From: Membranipora membranacea
Lineage: Eukaryota; Bryozoa; Gymnolaemata; Cheilostomatida; Membraniporidae
Assembly (NCBI GenBank): GCA_914767715.1
Contig: OU612066.1
Span: forward strand, 2,545,001-2,609,000
DNA: 64,000 nt
Direction of reading: 5' to 3'
The notes beneath the pieces are model-generated. The model saw only the letters and a program-made list of their open reading frames with translations. It searched no databases and was not told the DNA's origin. This document shows, one piece after another, positions 12,001 to 20,497 of the stretch; position 1 is the stretch's first letter; each line of letters opens with the position of its first letter. The position numbers were made by a program, and so were the translations under genes.

Positions 12001-15000
12001 TCTAAGTAATGTTGTAGGTGACCATGGCTAATTAGACAGAGCATGGCTAATTTGACAGAGCATGGCATATACTGAGACTGACCACATTGAGTTTTTTACT
12101 CTCTGTACTCTCCTCAGGCCGATCGTAGAGTGGAGCGTGGTGTCCTGTTATCGGATCCCATGAGCCATGTAAATCATAAGCCATCAAGTTTAACATGTCC
12201 AGATATCTGAATCACAAAGGAGTTGATTAAACACACAGGACGCATATAAAATCTTTATTAAACACAATAAGCGATAGGTAACTCGGAGTCTAGGAACACA
12301 AATATTCACAAATAGACTATTCATGAGAATTGCTGTCACAAGATACCTTGGGCTAATTCAAAAGAGTTAAACAGCAACATTGAACAGTTTTTTTCAAATA
12401 CAACATATTGACTGCATTTTCAAACATATCATTTTGTGGTGATAAATGGGGTGATAAAAGTTTGTTTTCAGTCATTAAGAGAGTGAGAGTTTGGAGGGCG
12501 TGTTACACCAAACCAGGTCAAAAACAGGGTCGCAATCTCCATCTACTGTATAAGATTATCGACAAAACATTCTTCTCCAACCATACGATTTTGATTGTTA
12601 TCTCAGGCCCGGATGTGAGGTTGGAAGCAAAGGCTCCCCATTGCCAGGCTTTGAAGATGTAAATATTCGGTCTGAGTATACCTATATCTAGGTCAAACAG
12701 TTTGGGTTGAGAGACTCACAGTCCAAGTTGATCTCTCTCGTAACCATTAGCAATAGTCGATTCTCCAGCAGCTACGGCGGCTGTGAGAAGTAGGCGTGGT
12801 CTACCAGAGCTCCACCCTTCTGCTTCAAATGCCTCCACTAACTCCTTACATAGAGTGGTGAATCTCTGTTTATCACCAGGTGGACTGCCTCGAGCACCCG
12901 GATACTCCCAATCAAGGTCTAATCCGTCATAACCTGTAGAGGGAGCCCATGCATTTAAAAAATTGCTTTTTGATTAATAAATAGAGTGATATGATTCCAA
13001 AAGTTTACACTAAAAGACCCAAAGATAATCATGTAAAATCTTGGAAGACTCGAAGAATATGAGCTGATTCATTCACTTTATTTACCTTTATATTGAAGTG
13101 TAAATCAATAAAGGACTCTGTCTAACAGTACAATATCTCTGACACAACTTAGGAATCTAACAGTACAATATCCCTGACACAACTTAGCAATCTAACAGTA
13201 CAATATCTCTGACACAACAGTTGTGTTCACATAACCCACAAAATGAGGCGATTGTCACAGAGGTATTCTTTACTCAAATTATGGGCAGAGAGCATTTTGC
13301 ATTGCCTTATCACAGAAGATGAGTGCCGGGGAGAGGAAGCAGTTTATCATAACCTGCAGTGCAGGGCAAGTAGAATGCACATTCTTATCTGTGTACGGCC
13401 GTACACAGATAAGAATGTGCCTACAAGGTACCTCTATCCCTGAGGAATGTGATAGCGTCGTCGATGAATGTAGCTCTTTTAGCTGCTGTAGACACCATAT
13501 CAGTGAATGGTGCAGATCCATGAGTCCAGCCTCCGACAGCCAATAAGATCTTCAGCTCAGGATTAGTGTCCTTCCATCTCACTAACTGAGCTACCATAGC
13601 TGTTATAGAAAAGCGCAACGCTACATGTTAGTCAGTGATATGTGACGCTTACTGCTGAGGTACAAATAATCCTAAGGGATAAATCAGTCTAACCATCAGA
13701 AACTCCAGCTGATCCATTGATGGATCTCTAACACATCTGGACTATATAACAACGAATGGTTGACCCATAATCTCCTGAGGGCCAGACAGACAGACAGACA
13801 CATACCGTCATCATTCCACTCATAGTTAGCGAGGATGCCGTTCTGTATCTTAGCGAAGCTGTATATTATATGTGTACACAGATGAGGGTCTATATCAGTA
13901 GGTGTGTACTTCCCATCTCCATTTCTATACTGAGCCCAGTTGGTGTAATAACACACCCTCACATAGTTATCTGTAAGGAGACGCAAGCATGAGTGATACT
14001 CAACTTTACTATGATACTGATGACAGATAATGCGGAAACATATCGTGGGGAACAGAAGATACAACATTGGCCTCTGAGAATCTTTGACATTACACTTACA
14101 CCAGTTGAGGGAATGGAGTAAGTGATTAACAAGCACACAAGTATGTAAGAAGATTGGAGTCCCCAGGAGCCAGTTTGTTTACTCTTTTACTGCTATGTAA
14201 TCGTTTGTGGAATTTACAGAACATCAAAAGCAACAAGATATGATGTTGCAAGAGTCACTAGACCAGGTGGTAAGGGATTGCGCTCTGGATAAATTGGTCT
14301 GTCACAGAGACTGTCAGTGACGCCGAATCATGACTGGAGTTTAGTGAGATTGTGGGTGCTGTGACAACTGGGCGTCATGGTATCGGCTGGGAAGCACACC
14401 GGTGGTTTTCGAAAGAAAGCCCATAAGTTATGTTCAAATGTGTACCACAAACATTAATACTTATATAGTAACAATACACCTGGGCTGTGAAAAGATCGAT
14501 GAGAAAAGGATGTATGATAAATATACTAACTGGGATCTGGTCCCCCAGGTACACCAGCCCTGGGTGTTGTGGGTGGTTCTGTGGTCGCTCCTGGTACTGG
14601 GGTGGTGGTGGGATTAGACTGAGTGGTAGTTGTCACTCCTCCACCTCCTCCACTGCGAGGGTTGATCGCCACATCGGCGCAGGCATAAAACTCCTCCTGA
14701 TTACCACATCCAACACAGCAGCCATTATCATCACATGCCCAGCTGTTAGCTGTGAAGAGAGACAGGAAAAATTATCAACGTGTAAAAAACAAAGACTTAC
14801 ATATATAATATCAGGATAGGCAGACCAACGGACCGCACTGAGTTAATTTAGAATCAGGAAAATCCGGAGACTTTCATTGTAGTTATTTTCTTAAAATTGC
14901 TTGTTCGAATTATATATTCCCAGACCCTTGTGTTTGTTATACCTCATTTTTGCTGATATGTACACATTTTTCAGTTTATAAATGAAAAACAATATATAAG

Positions 15001-18000
15001 CACCATGATCATTTAATATTGAATTTGTTTTCCATATTGCGGAATACACTTCACAACATGTTTTCTCAACAGCTGTTTTAATATCCCACAAAATTAATGG
15101 AATAAGGTTTAATTTTACGGATAAAATATTTTGCTTACGACAAAATAAATAAAGTGCAGAGTATTCAGTAAACTATGATCCATAAATGGTTTAGCTTGCT
15201 GATCTGAGCTTAGTTGTTGTGATTCATGTGTGTACGGAATTAATTAAATGTGTTATGAAGAATGTGACTGGTGGGGTTGAACAATAAAAGTTTCATGAGC
15301 ATTAGTTCCTGGCAGTTCTTGGCAGTTCCTGGTAGACTTAATAATTTTTCCACTTAATACAGGGTAGACGTTAAAGTAGAAGTGAAGTGGACTGTATGTT
15401 CAACAACGCCTTTATAAAAACTGGCGCAAAAAAACAGGCGAGTTATTTGTCAAATCGCATCTTGCCAACATGAAATTCAGAATTATGTCAAAGATCCCCC
15501 TACCAATCCAATAAACAGAAGTAGGCCATTATGTTCCGTATTAGGGATGCGGTCGAGGTTACTGATAGGATAGGATATCAGCAGTGACTTTGTGCAGATC
15601 CAAAACTGTCTGAACTCTGAAGCCATTTAAAACTGAACTTAGTTGATTGTATAAGGGGCCTGGTTTAGTTCGATCTTAGCTGTGTTAAGTAGGGAATCAG
15701 ATATACAGTATAATCTTACCAGTATGATATCTCCATTGTATAACACATTGAGTACAGGATAAGCCTACAGGCAGCTTCAATATTATCTCATATACTCCTG
15801 GGTTAGTCCCCGGCAGCATGTATCTATAATATAACAATAGGATTAATAATCACCAGCATACATGTATATTATGTGTATTACATGTCTATTGTGTATATAA
15901 GGTGTATTACGTGTACTAGTGTATAACGTGTATAACGTGTACTATGTGTATTACCATGTATTATGTGCTATGTGTGCTGCACAGCCACGAAAGTTAGCAT
16001 CAGCTGGACAACTGATGGGTCTCAAATAAATATTTAAATGTTGTAACTGTTGTAACTGTGTTATTGCGCTGCTGTCAATCTTTAAGAGTCGTGCTAAATA
16101 ACAATAAAATAATGTTAAATAATTAAACAAAGTTTACAGTCAAGCAGAGAACACCTTGTGTAAGCCGTGTGAGGGGAGCTTGTGTAAGCCGTGTGAGGGG
16201 AGCTTGTGTAAGCCGTGTGAGGGGAGCTTGTGTAAGCCGTGTGAGGGGAGCTTGTTTGATTATATATACCTACATACTTGTTTGGTCTATATATATATAT
16301 AGACCTATATAATTATATATATATACCTATTTAGTATTTATATACATACCAGGCTCATATTTACACAGACTCACAGACATATAACTTACTTTGTTCCCGT
16401 GCCCAGAGGTGAAAGCTCCAGCACATTAGCATCTAAACAGTCCTGAGTAACAGCCTTGCTAATGTCATTATTAGCACATATTTTAAACTCAAACCATCCC
16501 TTATGATGTGCTGTCACCTTCAAAAATACAACTTCAATTATACAATATAGGCAATAACATACAACAAATATATTCCATTGTGCTACGACTGGTAAATTTA
16601 TTGAACACTGCAAAACTGGGTGTTTATTTCAGCAGTGTGGAGTGAAAGCTAAACTTATTGACCAAGTCCACAGTAAGACAGAGCAAAATAACCTACTACA
16701 GACACTGTATGAATATTGTCAAAACAGAATTACAGCATCAATGTTAAAAGTTCTACAGTATTGCTTTCTAACAGACGAAGATAAAAAATACCAAGTTTCA
16801 ATGTTCAGTTTCAACTTTCAAATTTTTAAATTTGATGACAGCTCACCAGCAAAACCTTAGTCATCATATAAAATAAGGTGAAACAGTCACTTAAATAACA
16901 TAAAGGACTCTGATATTTCTTAATCAAGGAGCCCATCATTAAACATCATGACAAAAGCTTTTCTATGCACGAAGTATTGACAGACAATCACACTTAACAG
17001 TTTCTACCTAAAATAAGAGACAATACTAGGACATCACATCATTATATCATGAATATGAGGCCGGTACCAACTGAGAGTAACTTTTTTTATTAACTTTGAT
17101 AGGAGTGTCACATCTAAGTATTTATAATCTTTGATAGTTGTTGATGATGATGATGATATGACTTTATTGAAAACCGTTCGAAACATCCACTGTGGAGACA
17201 ATACACATCATATAAGAACGTGTCAGACAAAAATGGAAGACAAATTAAAAATACCATCAGTTCTAAAAGGAAGTATTGATATGCATAATCATACACGCTG
17301 TTATTAGCAGTTCCACTTACGTTTTGTGTATAAGAGTGCGTATATACATACCTGTACTTTAGCGGTAAGTTCATCACCTTCAGTATAAGTAGCAACTATA
17401 ACTCCGAGAGCGTATACGTTATCAGGTCCGGGCTGATTCTGTATGGGCCCATGATATGGGTCACCGCACACTCCACATCGCCCGCCATTCTGATTGTATT
17501 GTACCTATAAGTATACGTGTAAAAATAATGATCCTTCTGTAGGTAAATTAGTACATTGAAACCAAAGATATTCATTTAGACATCAAAATTAAAATCATAG
17601 TTTTTGTAACTTTTATTTTCAAACAGAAGTGCCCAATCAGTTTTGTACCAAATGATGCTCGTGGAGGAATCAATGGAACAAACACATACCCATTATCTAA
17701 GTTGTGTGCTTCATCAGATTGACTAAGAGGATTAACCTGATTTGGATAAATGGTCCAGTCCAATTTCTAGGTTTTTATTGCTTTGAGCAAAGTGTAAACA
17801 TTAAGGTTCAATTATAAGTCCCTAATTTCAGTTTGTTTAGTTACACCCAGATCATCAATGAGAAAAGGAAATTCGTTATTAAACATTTGACTTTCAGCAT
17901 ACTTAGAAAACTTCAAACTATGGGATATATTTCAAGGACTTCACTGATCAATAATCCCATATATGCAGAGTATTGAAAATTTGTACCATGATTATAAATT

Positions 18001-18789
18001 CCCAATAAATATCAGGATGGATATCTTATTAGAGATAGAGTGAAGAAACTGTTTGATGGCGCACTGTATGTAAGTAAAATCATTTTGCAAGCTATCACTG
18101 CACTCTAGGAACTCTTTACCTAATCTAAAACTAGCACAACAAAACATTATTTTCTGCTGATTCCACGCTAGGAAGGCAGCCCAAGACAGATTTTCCAATC
18201 TTGGATGATTTTAGATGATGCGGTCAGACCAGGATGAAATGAATGCAGTGTGTGATAAGCCAGGAGTTAACCTTGGTGAAGGGTAACATTCCAGTCTGGT
18301 GGTACTTACTGGAACACCTCCACAGAAGAGCTGATTATCGCCATAGTTAGCAGGAGTCCCGAAACCATATCTGAATGCTGTAGATCTGCCGGCAGGCTCA
18401 ATCAAACGTGCATGTCCCTTAAAATATGTATAACATCAATCATAGTTATTATAATATACAAGTTTCATAAAATGTTTTATAAACTTTTTAATGGAAAGAT
18501 CGCATACATTTATCGTAGTTTCAGGTTAAGTTACATTTTCTTTATAACTGGAGTCTTTGGATAGAGGCTTGAATTGCTTCACACATATATAGCATTACTC
18601 AGCGATCAAACAAACATGTCATCATCTTACTTCTGTAATCCCCCAGCTTGAGACACGATATGGGCGAAATGGGCGGGAGTTTACATAAGAGTCACGAGGG
18701 ATTAATCTCACCTGAACTTTTAGACAGTGATGAGATAGCAAACACAGAAGAACTGAAAGTTCTAATAGTCTGTAATTCCCCGATAACAT
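1..18789 (-). CDS. Modular secreted chitinolytic enzyme: AA15 LPMO-GH18-GH18-CBM14-CBM14-GH18 (3' part outside window)
   Basis: Predicted multi-exon gene, 26 exons visible, about 1,339 codons before the left edge. Exons (high to low): 18712-18789, 18310-18417, 17352-17504, 16390-16517, 15720-15823, 14531-14749, 13806-13970, 13432-13599, 12720-12933, 12083-12206, 11616-11781, 11188-11327, 10876-11014, 10354-10470, 4966-5127, 4610-4769, 3974-4195, 3297-3420, 2825-3004, 2460-2579, 2077-2206, 1464-1805, 1281-1343, 962-1146, 681-822, 9-173. Every join is GT-AG and keeps one frame; all junctions between modules are phase 1. A signal peptide opens the protein and neither internal GH18 has a visible start exon of its own, which argues for one gene. 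GH18 hydrolyses chitin beta-1,4 bonds, AA15 cleaves crystalline chitin oxidatively and CBM14 binds chitin. The alternative is two or three adjacent genes; the weak point is the AA15 linker exon, where an in-frame TAG follows the proposed donor at once. Confidence 0.72.
9..173 (-). CDS. Start of GH18 chitinase module 3 (exon 26, continues off window)
   Basis: A 165-bp exon, the same length as the first exon of GH18 module 1 and with the same phase 1-1 boundaries. It encodes [13 protein letters not shown] then [16 protein letters not shown], the GH18 first strands. The remainder, including the catalytic motif, lies left of the window. Module 3 departs from the usual Y-x-T-N-W (Trp replaced by Val), so it may differ in substrate binding. 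Confidence 0.82.
681..822 (-). CDS. Thr/Pro-rich linker exon (exon 25)
   Basis: A 142-bp exon entering in phase 0 after CBM14 number 2 and leaving in phase 1. It encodes a Gly/Gln/Thr/Pro-rich spacer (for example [12 protein letters not shown]) that ends Asp-Glu-Val-Asn and is split before the third GH18 module. Acceptor TGTAG, donor GTCAGT. Low complexity, assigned by composition and phase. Confidence 0.72.
962..1805 (-). CDS. Linker and two CBM14 (peritrophin-A) chitin-binding domains (exons 22-24)
   Basis: Exon 22 (1464-1805) starts with a Thr/Pro/Ser linker. It then encodes a CBM14 domain with six cysteines and the signature [14 protein letters not shown] followed by [16 protein letters not shown]. 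Exon 23 (1281-1343) is a 21-residue Ser/Thr/Pro linker, phase 1-1. Exon 24 (962-1146) encodes a second CBM14 with [42 protein letters not shown]14 is the peritrophin-type chitin-binding fold that tethers animal chitinases to the polymer. The domains sit between GH18 modules 2 and 3 of the predicted fusion, as in multi-catalytic chitinases of other animals. Confidence 0.93.
2077..5127 (-). CDS. GH18 chitinase module 2 (exons 15-21)
   Basis: Residues about 675-1040. It opens with [13 protein letters not shown] and has KVLVAVGGW (exon 16), [10 protein letters not shown] (exon 17; DxxDxDWE with catalytic Glu at about residue 794), [12 protein letters not shown] (exon 18), GIPLYGKAW (exon 19), WVGYDN (exon 20) and [12 protein letters not shown] (exon 21). 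Exons: 4966-5127, 4610-4769, 3974-4195, 3297-3420, 2825-3004, 2460-2579, 2077-2206. Exon layout parallels module 1 (162 versus 165, then identical 124-bp exons), which indicates module duplication with introns retained, although the second and third intron positions have shifted slightly. The catalytic site is intact. No separate signal-peptide exon was found upstream, supporting its place inside the larger protein. Confidence 0.92.
2252..2340. repeat. 24-bp tandem repeat, 3.7 copies
   Basis: Units close to CAGGGTATACACAGTTGAAT followed by TAAA, at 2252, 2276, 2300 and a partial at 2324. In chitinase intron 20, between the last two exons of GH18 module 2. Confidence 0.85.
4547..4636. repeat. 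30-bp tandem triplication of the exon 16 donor junction
   Basis: Three 30-bp units start at 4547, 4577 and 4607. The third spans the end of chitinase exon 16 and its GT donor (minus strand GCTGAG/GTGAGTG). The middle copy keeps a good donor (CTGAG/GTGAG), the outer one has GTGCT. Using the middle donor would add 30 nt but meets TGA in frame at once, so the exon-proximal donor is the functional one. Confidence 0.85.
5274..5900 (+). CDS. C-type lectin 1 (CTLD) with in-frame premature stop
   Basis: Exon 1 5274-5310 (signal peptide [12 protein letters not shown], phase 1), intron 5311-5451, exon 2 from 5452. One CTLD follows: [51 protein letters not shown] and an EPN-type stretch (QNEPNN), which in vertebrate CTLDs goes with mannose-type binding. 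A TGA at 5841-5843 follows QWF where lectin 2 has Arg. Past it the same frame continues [15 protein letters not shown] to a second TGA at 5898-5900. Truncation (142 residues) removes the last two conserved cysteines and the WND-equivalent calcium site; read-through would give 161. Nested antisense in the chitinase intron. It may be a young pseudogene, an edited or read-through transcript, or a sequencing error. Confidence 0.8.
6252..7710. repeat. 43-bp satellite, about 34 copies
   Basis: Near-identical head-to-tail units containing GATATGACCAAGGGAATAG and ACTCTGAGATATACAATATC. Variants are limited to a few positions (TACTCT or TCCTCT, CCAAGG or CAAAGG). The array lies between lectins 1 and 2, inside the large chitinase intron. 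The minus strand is stop-free in all three frames, producing long spurious open frames of over 500 codons; because 43 is not a multiple of 3, each is the same cyclic peptide. No spacers, so not a CRISPR. Confidence 0.97.
8028..9088 (+). CDS. C-type lectin 2 (secreted single CTLD)
   Basis: Exon 1 8028-8067 encodes the hydrophobic leader [13 protein letters not shown]; exon 2 8628-9088 the CTLD. The protein is 166 aa. Motifs: [46 protein letters not shown], a QPD motif (SGQPDN, galactose-type in vertebrate CTLDs), then [10 protein letters not shown] in the WND position and GFICE with the last cysteine. All four core CTLD cysteines are present plus the extra N-terminal pair. AATAAA occurs at 9093-9098, only five bases after the stop, and again at 9229-9234. 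The middle member of a tandem trio on the strand opposite the enclosing chitinase gene. It probably acts as a secreted sugar-recognition protein (inference). Confidence 0.9.
9357..10109 (+). CDS. C-type lectin 3 (secreted single CTLD)
   Basis: Exon 1 9357-9414 encodes [19 protein letters not shown] (signal peptide); exon 2 9658-10109 the CTLD. The protein is 169 aa. Motifs: [55 protein letters not shown], an NPD stretch (DRNPDN) in place of EPN or QPD, and FAWDDNSC with a WDD version of the WND calcium motif, ending FICERDMQ. The TAA stop (10107-10109) lies inside an AATAAA hexamer at 10105-10110. Same gene structure as lectins 1 and 2 (phase-1 intron after the leader), so all three come from local duplication. 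Confidence 0.9.
10354..10470 (-). CDS. Ser/Thr/Pro linker exon between GH18 modules 1 and 2 (exon 14)
   Basis: A 117-bp symmetric phase 1-1 exon encoding 39 residues rich in Pro, Thr and Ser (for example [10 protein letters not shown]), a typical O-glycosylated spacer between secreted CAZyme modules. Acceptor TGTAG at 10471 side and donor GTAAAT after 10354. It joins GH18 module 1 (Gly-Thr-Tyr-Thr-Gly) to GH18 module 2 (Phe-Ser-Gly-Tyr-Thr-Val) in frame across a 5.2-kb intron. This linker continuing into an intron with no nearby stop or polyadenylation signal is a main argument for fusion of the two catalytic modules. Confidence 0.8.
10876..13970 (-). CDS. GH18 chitinase module 1 (exons 7-13)
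   Basis: Residues about 264-635 of the predicted fusion. It opens with [11 protein letters not shown], a typical GH18 first strand. It then shows the KILLAVGGW motif (exon 8) and [11 protein letters not shown] (exon 9), which is the DxxDxDWE active site with the catalytic Glu at about residue 384. Exon 10 has [12 protein letters not shown], exon 11 GIPTYGRGF, and exon 13 [12 protein letters not shown]. Exons 13806-13970, 13432-13599, 12720-12933, 12083-12206, 11616-11781, 11188-11327, 10876-11014 join in phases 1,1,2,0,1,0,1. All expected strand motifs and catalytic residues are present, so it should be active. Intron 8 starts next to a 44-bp perfect palindrome, and intron 8 also holds a 35-bp x 3 repeat. 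Confidence 0.92.
13121..13218. repeat. 35-bp tandem repeat, about 2.8 copies
   Basis: Units begin TCTAACAGTACAATATCTCT at 13121, 13156 and 13191 with a few substitutions. Inside chitinase intron 8. Confidence 0.85.
13377..13420. repeat. 44-bp perfect palindrome beside a splice donor
   Basis: Arms of 22 bp with no loop, centred on GGCC at 13397-13400 (core GTGTACGGCCGTACAC). It lies 11 bases inside chitinase intron 8, whose donor is at 13431-13430, so the transcript could fold a hairpin right beside the 5' splice site. Confidence 0.95.
14531..18789 (-). CDS. AA15 lytic polysaccharide monooxygenase module (exons 1-6)
   Basis: Exon 1 (18712-18789) encodes a 26-residue hydrophobic leader. Exon 2 begins Gly-His-Ala-Arg-Leu-Ile-Glu-Pro, so cleavage after Gly would expose the N-terminal His that forms the LPMO copper histidine brace. 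Later AA15 hallmarks: FRYGF and [11 protein letters not shown] (exon 2), [12 protein letters not shown] (exon 3), the second-His motif [12 protein letters not shown] (exon 4), [11 protein letters not shown] and [10 protein letters not shown] (exon 5), [15 protein letters not shown] (exon 6). Catalytic residues look intact and the paired cysteines are present. Exon 6 ends in a Gly run and a Thr/Pro-rich linker. Role (family knowledge): copper-dependent oxidative cleavage of chitin in the extracellular space. Exon 6 either splices at 14531 (phase 1, fits the next exon) or reads three bases further into TAG at 14528-14526, giving a stand-alone LPMO. Confidence 0.9.
16155..16250. repeat. 24-bp tandem repeat, 4 copies
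   Basis: Four identical units of 24 bp (CTTGTGTAAGCCGTGTGAGG plus GGAG) at 16155, 16179, 16203 and 16227 inside LPMO intron 4, followed by an AT-rich stretch at 16258-16330. Confidence 0.95.
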
Positions 18790-20497
18790 TTCGGCAGCGG
18801 TAGAATTAATCCTATTGCTGCCAGCAGCACTTCTCTTAGGCAGCGCGGAATGACAATGCGTTTATAAGTATGTATGAATCAGTATAACATCAGCAATCAG
18901 GGTCACTATCACAAACTACAACACGAAACAGGTACCTGTAATTACATGTCACTTGGTCAGCTGTCATTGTTGTTGTTGACTAGCATGTATACATACTGCA
19001 CAAATCTTATGATACTATTGAGGCAAGTAAATTATTCTACATTGTCAGCTCAGCTCCCATGAGTCCTGTGTAATCATCTTTCACTATCTACTGATCCATA
19101 ATAATAAATAATAGAATAATATTTAATTACAAAGGTGAGCATGCTATGCCATGTTGAGTGTTGTATCCTTACCTCACTTAGATTGAATGGTGCTGTTGAT
19201 AGCCTTTTATCAATGAGAAGGACTTACTGCCTCAGTGTCGAATACTATAAATACTTGTAATTATTACTTGTAATACTTGTATTATAAATAGTCACTGTCT
19301 CCCAGGTGTCACACAGCCTACTACATGTGTACATGTGTGCTACATGTATCAGGTGAGTGGTAAGCTCTGTTTGCTTTGTTAACAATACAGAATATTTGGA
19401 CTAGAGTATTCAGTTTCTCGTCATAAGCATCAGACTTGATTTAATCTGATGCATTCAAACCTTGAAATAATTGTGATTGAGGAACAACAGCATATTTGCT
19501 TTTAAAACTAATCCTCATCGAAATATAAGCCAGCATTCAGTATAACAAATAATCTTTGGTATAACCACAAGGAGAAACTGAATAACTGTGTACACTGTAT
19601 GAGCAAAAGTTAGAATAATAGAATTGCAAAATAGTCAATGGATTCCAAACTGTTGTTTTTATCAAAACAAATACACAATAAATCAGTAGTCAATTTTACA
19701 TTCAGTGTAAGTTATTTTAGTATAGAGTCTGCTATAATGACATCATGCTTTACCTTGAAATTTGGTACCATTGTCTCCACTCAGTCGCCAAGGTAGTCTG
19801 GTAATATCTGAACCTTTGTTTAAACTAATTCATACAGAAACTTTTGATTTATCCGGCACACTTTAAAACCTTAAAACTTGCATGATGGCTATTTGGCTAT
19901 GATAAGACCAAGGAGTAACAGGGATAAGACACACGTCCAAGTGTAATTCCTCACCACCTAGTCTGAGCCCCCCAGACTTTTGCCCCGCCAGACGGCCCCC
20001 AATCATTGCAATGAGAGGTCCTCGTATCACCAAACAGCTAGCATTGTTTGATATTTATAATACAGAGAAGGCAAAATCTAAAAATGAGATCACAGATACG
20101 CGGAAGAGAAATAAAAAAGGTGACACATAGCACACACTCTATTCTGGTAAAGAAAAACGAGTGAACATTTACTATAGATCATACACATAAGAGCAGTCCT
20201 GTGATGACCAGACCCTTCCTGATAAGCCTTAGAATAGAAAACAAGCGTCATGAAGCCAGTTGAACACAAACTCGAAAAATATAAATATGCAGAATCTCAG
20301 AAGTTATCCTATTTATGTCAAAGAGCAGACAAATCTGAAATCTTACCCTAATCAGTCAGATACAGCTCTTCGAAACGTATATATCTGGTAACTGTTAATG
20401 GTTGTGGGTCCCTCTATGAGTGTTAGACTGGTCTCATTCAGACATCAGATCGGTTCTCTGTCACTCACCTGCACATAGCCAGGTACTGACTCATACC
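18790..20497. other. Intergenic stretch with no gene seen
   Basis: Between the 5' end of the chitinolytic gene and the 3' end of TMEM260, both on the minus strand. I see no exon with splice sites and protein similarity, no RNA gene and no long repeat. The chitinase promoter should lie at its left end, but no clear TATA box was found. Confidence 0.5.

Noticed and set aside
14402-14819. Plus-strand frames over the AA15 linker exon
   Set aside because: Antisense shadows of exon 6 of the chitinolytic gene.
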